Of a stretch of DNA of 64,000 nucleotides, positions 9,140-18,070 are shown piece by piece. The stretch is from NCBI RefSeq assembly GCF_007097385.1, contig NZ_VJZS01000009.1, positions 62,001-126,000 of the forward strand, in the 5' to 3' direction. The notes below the pieces were generated by a model. The model worked only from the letters and a program-made list of their open reading frames with translations, was not told the origin of the DNA and did no database searches. The translations under genes and the position numbers were made by a program. This stretch comes from Flavobacterium sp. ZT3R18. GTDB lineage: Bacteria > Bacteroidota > Bacteroidia > Flavobacteriales > Flavobacteriaceae. Within the stretch, counting starts at the first letter, position 1. Every line of letters begins with the position of its first letter.

Positions 9140-9844
9140 TTAGTGGAAAGTAAAATTAATCAAAACGGCTCTTGATTTCATAGACTCAATATTGCCAGTC
9201 CAAGGACTGTTTGGATCTTTGTCGCGGATTAATTCGTCTCCGATTCCAAAAGAGCCTCTTATGGAAGGAGAAAATATAAAATATTCAGAAAATATGTCAA
9301 TTCCAAAGCCCAATTCGTAATTGGTAGTCCACGATTTTACTCTAAAGCGCTGTTCAAGATTGTCATCTAAAGATTTGGCGTTACCGGAAAGGTTTAGATT
9401 TGCAGATACACCTCCCAATAAATAAGGGCGAATGTTTCCAGTTCTAAGCGATGAAAATTTTAATAATAAAGGAAAATTGATATAGGTGCTGTTTATATCT
9501 CTTATGGCGTCGTTTTTGGAAGCGAAATTGGGGTAATGCAAAACTCTGGTGGCATAGTATAGACCGGGTTCAAAACGTAAGTTTATATACTCCTGTAGTC
9601 TTAAATCGGTAACTAGTCCCACATTAAAGCCCATTGAGTTGTCTGCTTGAATATCTGGACCAACTGTTTTATAATCAATTTTGAAATTATAAGAGTTGAA
9701 ACCTAAGAAAAAACCAAAATAAACTTTTTGTTTTTGCCAATTTTCTAAATTTATTATAGGATCCTTGCTGAAAATCCCTTTTGAATTTTGAGCGTTTCCA
9801 TGCAATGACAAAACTATAAAAACGAGTGCAATTATTTTTTTCAT
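9140..9844 (-). CDS. porT: PorT-family outer-membrane protein (type IX secretion/gliding)
   Basis: 234 residues: signal peptide MKKIIALVFIVLSLHGNAQ, then an outer-membrane beta-barrel of the PorT type (FGFFLGFNSYNFKI, LRFEPGLYYATRVL, RPYLLGGVSANLN, NYELGFGIDIFSEYF, FSPSIRGSFGIGDE). PorT (SprT in Flavobacterium) is needed for type IX secretion and gliding motility. Location next to ubiE and a TrmH-family gene is the arrangement I recall from Flavobacterium, which supports the call. It lies 24 bp downstream of ubiE on the same strand and is probably co-transcribed with it. Confidence 0.87.
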   Translation of the reverse strand: MKKIIALVFIVLSLHGNAQNSKGIFSKDPIINLENWQKQKVYFGFFLGFNSYNFKIDYKTVGPDIQADNSMGFNVGLVTDLRLQEYINLRFEPGLYYATRVLHYPNFASKNDAIRDINSTYINFPLLLKFSSLRTGNIRPYLLGGVSANLNLSGNAKSLDDNLEQRFRVKSWTTNYELGFGIDIFSEYFIFSPSIRGSFGIGDELIRDKDPNSPWTGNIESMKSRAVLINFTFH

Positions 9845-9868
9845 ATTATACGCTGAATGTTTTCAGTA

Positions 9869-10600
9869 TTATTTTTTGGAGGCTGAATAAATGGTGGCGA
9901 CACCAAATGTTTGAGGCATAGCAATAACATCTATAAACCCCGTTTTTCGCAAAATATTGTTTAAAGCCTCGCCATAAGGAAAAGAAGCTGCGGATTCTGA
10001 CAAATAACCATAAGCAACATCGTCTTTTGAAAACAATTTTCCAATGATTGGTAATATATTGTTACTGTAGAATTTATAGCCTTGTTTGTATGGTGTTTTG
10101 TCTGGGACAGAGGTTTCTAAAATAACGAAAATCCCCCCTGGCTTTAGGACTCTTAAAATTTCAGACAGCCCTTTTTCTAGGTGCTCAAAATTCCTTACCC
10201 CAAAGGCAACGGTTATAGCATCAAAAAAATGATCTTCGAAAGGTATGTTTTCAGAATCAGCCAAAACCATTTCTATTGTTTTTGATAAATCTTTCTCGAT
10301 AATTTTTTTCTTTCCAACCTCAAGCATTCCTGCAGAAATGTCTAATCCTATGATTTTCTTAGCCTTTGTTTTCGCCATCAAAATTGCTAAATCTCCAGTG
10401 CCAGTAGCAATGTCCAAAATGTTTTCTGGATTGGTTTTGGCTACCAATTGCAATACTTTTTTTCTCCACTTAACATCTATTCCAAACGAAATAACACGGT
10501 TTAGATTGTCATAGTTTCCAGAGATTTTGTCAAACATTGATGCAACTTGCTCTTTTTTGCTAAGGTTTGAATTTTTGTAGGGTGTAATTTCTTTTGACAT
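9869..10600 (-). CDS. ubiE: Demethylmenaquinone methyltransferase
   Basis: SAM-dependent C-methyltransferase for the last step of menaquinone synthesis, the quinone of this phylum. 243 residues from the ATG at 10600 ([11 protein letters not shown]); the frame stays open 15 codons further upstream but those are not family-like. Class I Rossmann motifs are present: [47 protein letters not shown], and the UbiE signature around [11 protein letters not shown]-terminal [16 protein letters not shown] and [11 protein letters not shown] are typical. Upstream of porT. Confidence 0.96.
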   Translation of the reverse strand: MSKEITPYKNSNLSKKEQVASMFDKISGNYDNLNRVISFGIDVKWRKKVLQLVAKTNPENILDIATGTGDLAILMAKTKAKKIIGLDISAGMLEVGKKKIIEKDLSKTIEMVLADSENIPFEDHFFDAITVAFGVRNFEHLEKGLSEILRVLKPGGIFVILETSVPDKTPYKQGYKFYSNNILPIIGKLFSKDDVAYGYLSESAASFPYGEALNNILRKTGFIDVIAMPQTFGVATIYSASKK

Positions 10601-11063
10601 TTTTTTTATTTCCACAAATATAATACAAACTAGAGAAACCGCCATAAAGAAATTTTCCTCCTATAAAAATGAAAAAGCGGTTCCTGACAACCAAATTTTA
10701 AATACTTTTTAGGAAGAAACAATAAAGGCGTTTTTTTTGTATTTGAATGAAAGTTTGTAAGGACGTATGTGACTATAATAGGTTTGAATAGTTTTGTCGT
10801 GAATTTTCGATTTCTAGAAGAAAAAAAACGGACAGTAATTTGCATTTTTTTCAAAATCGTCTCAAAAAAATATATTGGCTTACTTCTATGAAAGCTGTTA
10901 ACCCTTGCTATTGCTGAGATCTTTGATGATTTTCGTGTGTAAATTAGACTTTTTTTAGCAAAATAAAAAAAATGAAAAAAAAATGAAATATCACTAAAAG
11001 TGGGTATTGTGGTTACTGTTTTTATTACTGATGTTTGTATCATAAAATTTTAATATTTATTGA
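10601..11063. other. Intergenic region without a supported gene
   Basis: 463 bp between the divergent ubiE and the small membrane protein gene. It is AT-rich with many homopolymer runs. A 137-codon frame crosses it on the reverse strand, but its product is a low-complexity Phe/Lys/Ser-rich string without domains. No terminator, riboswitch or repeat family was recognised. It should hold the promoters for both flanking genes. Confidence 0.5.
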
Positions 11064-11381
11064 ATGATTAAGAGGGAAGTAATGACCCAAATCAAATGGA
11101 TGTTTCTTGCGCTATGTATCTCATTTGTTCTTGTAGTTTTTTTTGAAGGTACTGTTAGTCATGGCAGTATTGTTTTGAAAGCGCAAAACACGTTCTTAGG
11201 ATTAAATTTGTTTTTGGAAATTTTAATTTTCTTTGCCTTTAGTACCTTTGTGGTATTTGGTACTAAAGGTTTTTTTGAGTTGTACTCTCAAAAAACATCA
11301 AATAGCATTGTCTTCGTTTCTGGAGTAATAATGATATTTGTGATTTGTATATTATGTTATCAAATTTTATTACAAGAGTAG
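11064..11381 (+). CDS. Small membrane protein of unknown function
   Basis: 105 residues with three predicted membrane helices (about residues 12-30, 48-68 and 82-102) and little else; the loop TKGFFELYSQKTSN is the longest soluble stretch. The ATG at 11064 is followed by another at 11082 (MTQIKWMF), which would also give the first helix intact. I do not recognise the family. It is convergent with folA, and a strong terminator separates them. Confidence 0.6.
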   Translation: MIKREVMTQIKWMFLALCISFVLVVFFEGTVSHGSIVLKAQNTFLGLNLFLEILIFFAFSTFVVFGTKGFFELYSQKTSNSIVFVSGVIMIFVICILCYQILLQE

Positions 11382-11401
11382 GTCATCCCTCAAAATCATT
11401 T

Positions 11402-11436
11402 AAAAAAAAACATCCCAATTAGGGATGTTTTTTTTT
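11402..11436. terminator. Bidirectional terminator
   Basis: Hairpin CATCCC-AATTA-GGGATG (about 11411-11427) flanked by a long A-run on the left and T-run on the right; serves the membrane-protein gene and the convergent folA. Confidence 0.85.
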
Positions 11437-11438
11437 AT

Positions 11439-11921
11439 CTATTTTTTTATGTAGGTCTGATAAGTGTACCTATAAAGATGTTTGTCATCTATAGGGTTAA
11501 ATTCGGTTTGAATCTCTAGCCAATCATCAGGGTTTATTTCCGGAAAAAAAGCATCAGCCTCAAAGCTATGGTGTACTCTAGTGATTTCTAGCTTATCTGC
11601 ATAAGGAAGTCCTAAATTGTATATTTCTCCTCCACCAATAATAAATGAAGTTTCATTTTCTGGGCAAATAGCAATTGCTTTTTCTATGCTGTCTACCACA
11701 ATACAGCCTTCTAACGGGTAGTTTTCTTGTCTTGTGATTACGACATGAGTTCTATTGGGAAGTGGCTTAGGAAAGCTTTCAAATGTCTTTCTTCCCATTA
11801 TAATATGATGTCCTGTCGTTAATGATTTAAATCGCTTAAAATCATTAGGGAGATGCCAGACTAATTCATTGTTTTTTCCAAGGGCATTGTTTTCTGCAAC
11901 AGCAGCAATCATAATTATCAT
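11439..11921 (-). CDS. folA: Dihydrofolate reductase
   Basis: NADPH-dependent reduction of dihydrofolate to tetrahydrofolate, needed to recycle the product of ThyA encoded nearby. Motifs: MIIMIAAVAENNALGKNNEL (substrate loop), WHLPNDFKRFKSLT, IIMGRKTFESFP, and FIIGGGEIYNLGLPYADKLE. 160 residues from ATG 11921. A start at 11954 is possible but adds a non-family leader and overlaps the upstream gene by 23 bp; the chosen start leaves a 10-bp gap. Likely co-transcribed with the upstream 2TM gene. Confidence 0.96.
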   Translation of the reverse strand: MIIMIAAVAENNALGKNNELVWHLPNDFKRFKSLTTGHHIIMGRKTFESFPKPLPNRTHVVITRQENYPLEGCIVVDSIEKAIAICPENETSFIIGGGEIYNLGLPYADKLEITRVHHSFEADAFFPEINPDDWLEIQTEFNPIDDKHLYRYTYQTYIKK

Positions 11922-11931
11922 ACTATTGGGG

Positions 11932-12264
11932 TTATTTCGAATTATTTTCTTCAACTTTAGATTGTAATTGGGCTATTTTCTTTTGCTGTAAAGCTACAAG
12001 TCGGTCAATTTGATCTCTTTCCCAATATTTGTTCATGAAACGATCCGTGATGAATACCTTTATAAAATGTAATGTAAAAACGAAGAGCCATACAATAATT
12101 ATCCATGTTGACCAATTTGTATCAATCCCAATATCGAAAAACCGATGAGCGGTAAATAGAAATATGCTAATCAAAGTAAAGAAAACAAAATGGTAATAGA
12201 GTCTTTTCTTTTGTCTTAGGCGTCTTCTGGCATATTCGTATTGCTCGTGTAATTCTTTTTCCAT
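11932..12264 (-). CDS. 2TM-domain membrane protein
   Basis: 110 residues: a basic amphipathic N-terminus (YEYARRRLRQKKRLYYH), two membrane helices (about 24-42 and 52-72), then a charged tail predicted to be helical (DQIDRLVALQQKKIAQLQSKV). This matches the '2TM domain' family common in Bacteroidota, in some proteins fused to histidine kinases. Function of the stand-alone form is unknown. It directly precedes folA. Confidence 0.75.
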   Translation of the reverse strand: MEKELHEQYEYARRRLRQKKRLYYHFVFFTLISIFLFTAHRFFDIGIDTNWSTWIIIVWLFVFTLHFIKVFITDRFMNKYWERDQIDRLVALQQKKIAQLQSKVEENNSK

Positions 12265-12442
12265 GGTATAAATTTTGTTTATAAAGATAAAATATATTTT
12301 CTAAAGTGACTGTTCTCGTTATTGAATATTTAATGAGAAATCGTTTTCTTAATTTTAAATCAAATTTTTCCCGAGCTATTTTCTTAAAAAAGTAAAAAAG
12401 AATACTGTTTTTTGTTATTACATCAAATCGTCATGGGTCAGA

Positions 12443-12473
12443 TTGAAATGTCAAATTATTTTATTTACTTTGG
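12443..12473 (+). promoter_or_regulatory. Promoter for the glycogen-binding domain gene
   Basis: TTG at 12443-12445, 20-base spacer, then TACTTTGG at 12466-12473, one mismatch from the Bacteroidota TAnnTTTG. The ATG follows 25 bases later. Confidence 0.6.
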
Positions 12474-12497
12474 TATAATCTTAAAAACTAAATAGTT

Positions 12498-12794
12498 ATG
12501 TCTATAAAGAAACAATTTGTAAAAACAAAACCAGTTTGCAAAGTTACTTTTTCAATTGAAGCTAAAACGGCTAGTGAAGCTTCGGTTGTTGGGGATTTTA
12601 ATAACTGGAGTTTAGAAGAGGGCGCTTTAAGTAAACTAAAAAATGGCACTTTTAAAGCGACTTTTGATTTAAATAAAGATGCTATTTATGAATTTAAGTA
12701 TGTCGTAGACGGTGTGTTTGTAAATGAGCCAGAAGCCGATTCATTCAGGTGGAATGATTATGCAGGTGCAGAGAATAGTGTGTTAGCAATATAG
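12498..12794 (+). CDS. Stand-alone early-set (AMPK/CBM48-like) glycogen-binding domain protein
   Basis: 98 residues with a single Ig-like early-set domain: VTFSIEAKTASEASVVGDFN, NWSLEEGALSKLKNGTFKA, YEFKYVVDGVFVNEP. The pattern 'VVGDFNNW ... L ... G.f...v.l..... YeFKYvvDG' is that of isoamylase N-terminal and AMPK-beta glycogen-binding domains. No catalytic domain follows, so it may act as a carbohydrate-sensing or adaptor module; this is inference. Own promoter and terminator, so monocistronic. Confidence 0.82.
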   Translation: MSIKKQFVKTKPVCKVTFSIEAKTASEASVVGDFNNWSLEEGALSKLKNGTFKATFDLNKDAIYEFKYVVDGVFVNEPEADSFRWNDYAGAENSVLAI

Positions 12795-12801
12795 TTCAAA
12801 T

Positions 12802-12837
12802 AAAAAAATCCGCTTTCGTATAAAGCGGATTTTTTTA
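12802..12837. terminator. Bidirectional terminator
   Basis: Stem AATCCGCTTT / AAAGCGGATT with a short CGTAT loop, A-run before and T-run after, between convergent genes. Confidence 0.9.
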
Positions 12838-12861
12838 TAAAACGAGAATTGTGTTTTTTAT

Positions 12862-13713
12862 TTAGACAGCCACATTTCCTTTAATGAGGGCATGTGGTTC
12901 GTATCCTTCTAAAGTAAAGTCATCGAAATCAAAATCGAAGATATTTTTTATGGCAGGATTCAAAATCATTTTCGGCAATGGTTTTGGTTCGCGTGTGAGT
13001 TGTAATTCGAGTTGCTCAAAATGGTTGTTGTATATGTGTGCGTCACCAAAGGTGTGGATGAATTCACCAACCTCAAGGTCGCAAACTTGTGCAATCATCA
13101 TGGTTAATAAGGCATAGGAAGCAATGTTAAAGGGTACACCCAAAAATATGTCAGCACTTCGTTGGTACAATTGGCAGGATAGTTTTCCTTTAGTTTCTCC
13201 TTTGGTTTCGTCTGGGGAGGCTACATAAAACTGAAAAAAGGCGTGGCAAGGAGGCAAGGCCGCTTTGTTATTGGCAACATTCTCCTCAAATGACTTAGTG
13301 GTATCAGGAAGAACCGATGGGTTCCATGCTGAAACGAGCATTCTTCGGCTGTTTGGATTTGTTTTTAATTCGGTAATAAGCTCGGAAATTTGGTCGATCT
13401 CTTCGCTGTTCCAATTACGCCATTGGTGACCGTAAACAGGGCCTAAATCGCCATTGCTATCCGCCCAGGCATCCCAAATTTTAACGCCGTTTTCTTGTAG
13501 GTATTTGATGTTTGTATCCCCTTTTAGAAACCAAAGCAATTCGTAAATTATAGATTTAAGATGTAGCTTTTTAGTAGTTACCATCGGGAAACCTTCGCTC
13601 AAATCAAATCGCATTTGGTGTCCAAATACACTTTTTGTTCCAGTTCCGGTACGATCTCCTTTTTGACAACCGTTTTGCATAACGTGTTGTACTAAATCTA
13701 GGTATTGTTTCAT
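12862..13713 (-). CDS. thyA: Thymidylate synthase
   Basis: Converts dUMP to dTMP with methylene-THF, producing dihydrofolate for FolA. Motifs: [42 protein letters not shown], catalytic Cys in [30 protein letters not shown] and GDAHIYNNH. 283 residues from the ATG at 13713 ([11 protein letters not shown]); the frame extends 16 codons upstream with non-family sequence. The roughly 20 residues beyond E. coli length come from insertions before the catalytic Cys (residues around [10 protein letters not shown]) and after it ([11 protein letters not shown]). Confidence 0.97.
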   Translation of the reverse strand: MKQYLDLVQHVMQNGCQKGDRTGTGTKSVFGHQMRFDLSEGFPMVTTKKLHLKSIIYELLWFLKGDTNIKYLQENGVKIWDAWADSNGDLGPVYGHQWRNWNSEEIDQISELITELKTNPNSRRMLVSAWNPSVLPDTTKSFEENVANNKAALPPCHAFFQFYVASPDETKGETKGKLSCQLYQRSADIFLGVPFNIASYALLTMMIAQVCDLEVGEFIHTFGDAHIYNNHFEQLELQLTREPKPLPKMILNPAIKNIFDFDFDDFTLEGYEPHALIKGNVAV

Positions 13714-13760
13714 TCTAGGGTTATGATTTGTAGTTTCTTGTTGTGATCTTTGTGCAGACA

Positions 13761-13794
13761 CGATTCATCGCATGCAGACGCGATGAATCGCGTC
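13761..13794. repeat. Dispersed palindromic repeat upstream of thyA
   Basis: Nested inverted repeats: CGATTCATCGC / GCGATGAATCG, and GACGCGAT-GA-ATCGCGTC at 13777-13794, followed by TCTACC. This GAGACGCGAT-type palindrome is, from memory, a recurrent intergenic repeat in Flavobacterium genomes. It is more GC-rich than its surroundings. Confidence 0.7.
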
Positions 13795-13802
13795 TCTACC
13801 AA

Positions 13803-14426
13803 TTATCGTTTAGAAATTTCGTCCCGAATCTTTGCTGCTTTTTCATAATCTTCATGTTCAACAGCTTGTTGCAATAATTCATTTAATTCCTGCAAACTGT
13901 GTTTAGAATAGGTGTTGCCAGATTCGGCACTTTCTGAAGTATGACCAAAAGTTTCGGGATTAGAAAGAATATCGTCTATTTCTTGCGAAGCGGCATCGGT
14001 TTCAAGAGGATTTGCTTTTAAATAAATTCCAGCTTTGTCCAAAATGTTTTTATAAGTAAACATAGGAGCATTAAATCGAATGGCTAATGCAATGGCGTCC
14101 GAAGTTCTGGCGTCAATAATTTCCTCGATTTTGTCTCTTTCGCATATAATGCTAGAATAAAAGACACCGTCTACTAGTTTGTGTATGATAATCTGTTTGA
14201 CAACAATGTCAAATCGCTCAGCAAAATTTTTGAACAAATCATGAGTCAAGGGACGCGGAGGTTTGATTTCTTTCTCTAAAGCAATAGCAATAGATTGGGC
14301 TTCAAAAGCGCCGATAACTATAGGTAATTTTCTTTCGCCATCAACCTCGTTCAAAATCAATGCATACGCACCGTTTTGGGTTTGACTGTATGAAATTCCT
14401 TTAATGGATAATTTTACTAAGCTCAT
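13803..14426 (-). CDS. Bifunctional nuclease-domain (DUF151) protein with UVR motif
   Basis: 207 residues. The N-terminal BFN/DUF151 domain (residues ~1-130) shows LPIVIGAFEAQSIAIALE, RPLTHDLFKNFAERF and ARTSDAIALAIRFNAPMFT. A C-terminal UVR helical hairpin (about 172-207, LQELNELLQQAVEHEDYEKA AKIRDE) is like the UvrB-UvrC contact motif. Homologues have been described as RNase/DNase, but the biochemical role in Bacteroidota is uncertain. Lies upstream of thyA on the same strand with an 89-bp gap containing a palindromic repeat. Confidence 0.88.
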   Translation of the reverse strand: MSLVKLSIKGISYSQTQNGAYALILNEVDGERKLPIVIGAFEAQSIAIALEKEIKPPRPLTHDLFKNFAERFDIVVKQIIIHKLVDGVFYSSIICERDKIEEIIDARTSDAIALAIRFNAPMFTYKNILDKAGIYLKANPLETDAASQEIDDILSNPETFGHTSESAESGNTYSKHSLQELNELLQQAVEHEDYEKAAKIRDEISKR

Positions 14427-14606
14427 GTTGGTATAATAGAAAGTACAAAGTACCTTATTAATAGTGTCGTTTTTTTATATTAAAATAAAGTGCAATTTTA
14501 ATCAAAATTTATTGAACAAAAAAGCTACCTAAAGCAAAGATACGATTATCTTGTTTTTAGGCAGCTATAATTATAAGAGAAATTAAATTTGCGGGTATTT
14601 AGCCCT

Positions 14607-14783
14607 TAGTCCCGATAGCTATCGGGAGTGAAGAGTGATTAGCCTTTGTGCATACTAAAATAAAGTATCTATCATTAAAGGTATTTTTGTTTAATTTTTT
14701 CGCAAAAATTTCTAATATATTTATGTTAGAATCTACGTTTCCAAGCTAATCACTAATGGCTTTTCGCTAATCACTGAAAAGTT
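14607..14783. repeat. Dispersed intergenic element, family E, copy 2
   Basis: Occupies half of the 366-bp gap between the nuclease gene and etfA. It starts with CCCGATAGCTATCGGG (14611-14626), then GTGATTAGCCTTTG, a core sharing ATACTAAAA, ATCATTAAAG and TATTTATG with copy 1, and ends with GCTAATCACTAATGGC and CGCTAATCACTG. The overall layout matches copy 1 at 1371-1534. The first ~180 bp of the gap (14427-14606) contain nothing recognisable apart from AT-rich DNA. Confidence 0.72.
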
Positions 14784-14792
14784 ACTCAAACC

Positions 14793-15761
14793 TTAAGACT
14801 GTTGCTCTTTGAAAGCTTTGAATTTTGCGATTAATTGAGGTACAATTTCAAAAGCATCACCAACAACTCCATAATCAGCAACCTTAAAGAAAGGAGCTTC
14901 TGGGTCACTATTGATAACCACTTTTACTTTAGAAGAGTTGATTCCTGCAATATGTTGGATAGCACCAGAGATCCCTATGGCAATGTATAAATTGGTTGCT
15001 ACTGGTTTTCCGGTTTGTCCTACGTGTTCTGCATGAGGTCTCCATCCTATATCAGATACAGGTTTAGAACAAGCAGTTGCAGCTCCAAGAACTCCAGCTA
15101 ATTCTTCAATCATTCCCCAGTTTTCAGGTCCTTTTAGACCGCGTCCTGCAGAAACTACAATATCAGCATCGGCAATAGAAACTTTTCCGGTTACTTTTTC
15201 AACAGAAACTACTTTTACACCAAAATCAGCATCTCCGATGGTTGGATTGAAATCTTCTTCGGTTGCTGCTGATGCATTTTCGAAAATCCCATAAGAGTTT
15301 TTGGCTAGAGCCAAAACTTTAACATCAGTATTGATTTCTGTAATATTGAACGCTTTATTTGAAAATGCATTTCTTTTTACTTGAAAAGGAGAAGTGCTTA
15401 CCGGTAATCCCACCACGTTTGAAGCAAAACCAGCTTCTAGCGCTACTGCAACTAATGAAGACAAGTAAATACTATCTGTAGTAGAAGATAGCAAAACTAC
15501 TTTAGCACCTTCTTTTTGTGCCGCTTGTTTGATTACATCTGCATAGGCTTTGGCAGTAAAACCAGCTAATTTGTCATTGGCTACTTTTAAAACTTTGTCT
15601 ACTCCGTATTTCGATAATTCCGAAACATCTCCAGCATTTACAGTCACAGCAGTAACGGTAGTGCCTAATGATTCAGCTACTTTTTTTGCATAAGAAGCTA
15701 GTTCTAATGCTACTTTTTTAAATTTTCCTTCTGCAGATTCTGCATATATTAATATTGACAT
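14793..15761 (-). CDS. etfA: Electron transfer flavoprotein subunit alpha
   Basis: FAD-binding subunit of the heterodimeric ETF that carries electrons from acyl-CoA dehydrogenases to the quinone pool. 322 residues, normal length. The C-terminal FAD domain is clear: SAGRGLKGPENWGMIEELAG, SKPVSDIGWRPHAEHVGQTG, YIAIGISGAIQHIAGI, INSDPEAPFFKVADYGVVGD. The N-terminal domain (1-~190) is the usual alpha/beta ETF fold. Directly downstream of etfB (75-bp gap), presumably one operon. Confidence 0.97.
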   Translation of the reverse strand: MSILIYAESAEGKFKKVALELASYAKKVAESLGTTVTAVTVNAGDVSELSKYGVDKVLKVANDKLAGFTAKAYADVIKQAAQKEGAKVVLLSSTTDSIYLSSLVAVALEAGFASNVVGLPVSTSPFQVKRNAFSNKAFNITEINTDVKVLALAKNSYGIFENASAATEEDFNPTIGDADFGVKVVSVEKVTGKVSIADADIVVSAGRGLKGPENWGMIEELAGVLGAATACSKPVSDIGWRPHAEHVGQTGKPVATNLYIAIGISGAIQHIAGINSSKVKVVINSDPEAPFFKVADYGVVGDAFEIVPQLIAKFKAFKEQQS

Positions 15762-15770
15762 GATTTTTTT

Positions 15771-15803
15771 GTTTAAAAGTTTAAAAGTTTAAGGTTTAAA
15801 GTT
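15771..15803 (-). promoter_or_regulatory. Tandem TTTAAAC leader motif before etfA
   Basis: Read on the reverse strand, repeated (C)TTTAAAC/CTTAAAC words end about 10 bases before the etfA ATG and are followed by an A-run. The same arrangement precedes metZ, cysD and cysN. Function unknown. Confidence 0.45.
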
Positions 15804-15836
15804 TTGCAACTGAAAACTGCGACTAAAAACTGATTA

Positions 15837-16583
15837 CTAGATTACTTTCGCTTCGTTGTGTAATAAATTAATTAATTCATCCAAGTTATCAGCTGAAACC
15901 AATTTAACCGCTGATTTTGGAGCTGGTTTTACAAATTTCACCGCTTTGGTGTTTACAGCAGTGTCAACTGGTTCAAGGATTGTTAATGCTTTTGTTCTAG
16001 CAGTCATGATTCCTCTCATGTTCGGAATACGTAAATCCTTTTCTTCAACAAGTCCTTTTTGACCCCCAATAATAACAGGCAGTGTAGTGCTTACAGTTTC
16101 TTTACCACCGTCGATTTCACGTACAGCAGTTACATTTGCTCCGTCAACGGTGATGTTGGTGCAAGAGTTTAAAAAGTTATATCCTAAAATACCAGCGATC
16201 ATTCCAGGAACCATTCCACCATTATAATCTAATGATTCTTTTCCCGCAATTACAACATCATAACCACCATTTTTGATTACTTCGGCCAATTGTTTGGCTA
16301 CAAAAAATCCATCAGTAGGGTTGGCGTTGATACGAATGGCTTCGTTTGCACCTATGGCCAATGCTTTTCTTAAAGTTGGTTCAGTGTCTGGTCCACCAAC
16401 ATTTACTACAGTAACTGTAGCTCCTTGTTGTTCTTGGAACCAAATGGCACGAGTTAAACCAAATTCGTCATTTGGATTAATTACATATTGAACCCCATTG
16501 GTGTCAAACTCAGAGTCTCCGTTAATGAAGTTGATTTTTGAAGTAGTATCAGGGACGTGGCTGATGCAAACTAATATTTTCAT
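15837..16583 (-). CDS. etfB: Electron transfer flavoprotein subunit beta
   Basis: AMP-binding partner of EtfA. 248 residues beginning MKILVCISHVPDTTSKI, with INPNDEFGLTRAIWFQEQ, KALAIGANEAIRI, VIAGKESLDYNGGMVPGMIA and the signature region VREIDGGKETVSTTLPVIIG plus LRIPNMRGIMTARTK. Upstream of etfA on the same strand. Confidence 0.97.
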   Translation of the reverse strand: MKILVCISHVPDTTSKINFINGDSEFDTNGVQYVINPNDEFGLTRAIWFQEQQGATVTVVNVGGPDTEPTLRKALAIGANEAIRINANPTDGFFVAKQLAEVIKNGGYDVVIAGKESLDYNGGMVPGMIAGILGYNFLNSCTNITVDGANVTAVREIDGGKETVSTTLPVIIGGQKGLVEEKDLRIPNMRGIMTARTKALTILEPVDTAVNTKAVKFVKPAPKSAVKLVSADNLDELINLLHNEAKVI

Positions 16584-16615
16584 AATTTATATTTTATAAT
16601 TCGTAATTTCTTTGA

Positions 16616-16623
16616 CAAATTTA
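16616..16623 (-). promoter_or_regulatory. Promoter -7 element for etfBA
   Basis: TAAATTTG on the reverse strand, matching TAnnTTTG, about 33 bases before the etfB ATG. No clear -33 TTG at the usual distance. Confidence 0.4.
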
Positions 16624-16932
16624 AAATAATAAATCGAATAAAATACTATGCGTGCATAACATTTTATTTGACTATTACGATTTCGTAATTTATTGTAGGA
16701 GTTGATATGTTTTAATCAAAATTATTATAAAGAATTGAGCTGTTTTTGTGAATTATGTGATAGTTGATTTGGTTGGGGTTTTGTTTTTTCATTCTAGAAG
16801 GGCTGTGTTTTGTCGAATTACATCGATTTCGTAGTCCAGATGTAGTGAATAGCTGGAATAGCTCCTAAAAACCATAAGTGTAACGAGGTGTTATTTTAAA
16901 GTGATTTATGCATTTAAGTGATTTAAAATAAT
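16624..16932. other. Divergent intergenic region etfB-pdhB
   Basis: About 310 bp of AT-rich DNA between the promoter-like boxes of the two divergent genes. I see no ORF, hairpin-plus-T-run, or member of the repeat families found elsewhere in the window. It probably carries regulatory sites for etfBA and pdhB that cannot be named. Confidence 0.4.
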
Positions 16933-16940
16933 TATTTTTG
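16933..16940 (+). promoter_or_regulatory. Promoter -7 element for pdhB
   Basis: TATTTTTG, matching TAnnTTTG, 33 bases before the pdhB ATG. Confidence 0.45.
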
Positions 16941-16973
16941 CGATTCTAAAAATTACACACAGACTATATAAAT

Positions 16974-17954
16974 ATGAGAACGATACAATTTAGAGAGGCC
17001 ATTTGCGAAGCGATGAGCGAAGAAATGCGTCGCGATGAGTCCATATACTTAATGGGTGAAGAGGTAGCAGAATACAATGGTGCGTACAAAGCATCAAAAG
17101 GAATGCTTGCCGAATTTGGGGAGAAAAGAGTAATTGATACGCCAATCGCAGAACTTGGTTTTACTGGAATTGCAGTAGGATCGGCAATGAATGGTTGTCG
17201 CCCGATAGTAGAATACATGACTTTCAACTTTTGTTTGGTTGGAATTGATCAAATTATAAACAATGCTGCCAAAATGCGTCAAATGACCGGTGGGCAGTTT
17301 AATGTGCCAATCGTTTTTCGCGGGCCTACTGCTTCGGCAGGACAATTGGGAGCGACACACTCTCAGGCTATCGAGAACTGGTTTGCCAATACTCCAGGAC
17401 TCAAAGTGGTGGTTCCGTCTAATGTTTATGATGCCAAAGGTTTGTTGAAATCGGCTATTCGTGACAATGACCCAGTTATTTTCATGGAATCTGAACAAAT
17501 GTATGGTGACAAAGGCGAAGTGCCAGATGGTGAATATACGATTCCTATTGGAGTTGCCGCTATCAAACGTGAAGGGACAGATGTAACTATCGTTTCTTTC
17601 GGAAAAATCATCAAAGAAGCCTATATCGCTGCCGATGAATTGATCAAGGAAGGGATTTCATGTGAAATTATCGACTTGAGAACCGTTCGTCCTATGGATA
17701 AAGATGCGATTTTAACTTCAGTTAGAAAAACAAACCGATTGGTAATTCTTGAAGAGGCTTGGCCGTTTGCAAGTGTATCTTCGGAGATTGCTTATTTGGT
17801 TCAAGAACAAGCTTTTGACTTCCTTGATGCGCCAATTCAACGTATTACCACTGCCGATACTCCGGCGCCCTATTCTCCAGTATTGTTGAAAGAATGGTTG
17901 CCAAATGCTGCCGATGTTGTGAAAGCAGTAAAGAAAGTAATGTATAAAAAATAG
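16974..17954 (+). CDS. pdhB: Pyruvate dehydrogenase E1 component subunit beta
   Basis: Beta subunit of the thiamine-diphosphate E1 that decarboxylates pyruvate for acetyl-CoA formation. 326 residues with REAICEAMSEEMRRDESIYL, GEEVAEYNGAYKASKGM, RVIDTPIAELGFTGIAVG, FRGPTASAGQLGATHSQ and the C-terminal transketolase domain (IDLRTVRPMDKDAI, LEEAWPFASVSSEIA). The YNGAYKASKG pattern is that of pyruvate rather than branched-chain E1 beta. The alpha and E2 genes are not adjacent, as is usual in Flavobacterium. Followed by a terminator. Confidence 0.93.
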   Translation: MRTIQFREAICEAMSEEMRRDESIYLMGEEVAEYNGAYKASKGMLAEFGEKRVIDTPIAELGFTGIAVGSAMNGCRPIVEYMTFNFCLVGIDQIINNAAKMRQMTGGQFNVPIVFRGPTASAGQLGATHSQAIENWFANTPGLKVVVPSNVYDAKGLLKSAIRDNDPVIFMESEQMYGDKGEVPDGEYTIPIGVAAIKREGTDVTIVSFGKIIKEAYIAADELIKEGISCEIIDLRTVRPMDKDAILTSVRKTNRLVILEEAWPFASVSSEIAYLVQEQAFDFLDAPIQRITTADTPAPYSPVLLKEWLPNAADVVKAVKKVMYKK

Positions 17955-18025
17955 ATTTAAATAAAATTTTAACATTCCGTTAGTTAACTTTCGGATCATC
18001 TAAATTTCTAAATAACTATATTTGA

Positions 18026-18062
18026 AACTTCATCAGAATAAACCTGATGAAGTTTTTTTTTT
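18026..18062 (+). terminator. Terminator after pdhB
   Basis: Stem AACTTCATCAG / CTGATGAAGTT with a 7-base loop, then a run of T. A TATATTTG box (18017-18024) that fits the -7 consensus lies directly before it, so the hairpin might also sit at the 5' end of the downstream transcript. Confidence 0.85.
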
Positions 18063-18070
18063 TGAAGAAT

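Noticed and set aside
10630..11043. 137-codon reverse-strand frame upstream of ubiE
   Set aside because: Product is a Phe/Lys/Ser-rich string with no domain or signal; it overlaps the expected ubiE leader and is explained by AT-rich, homopolymer-rich DNA.
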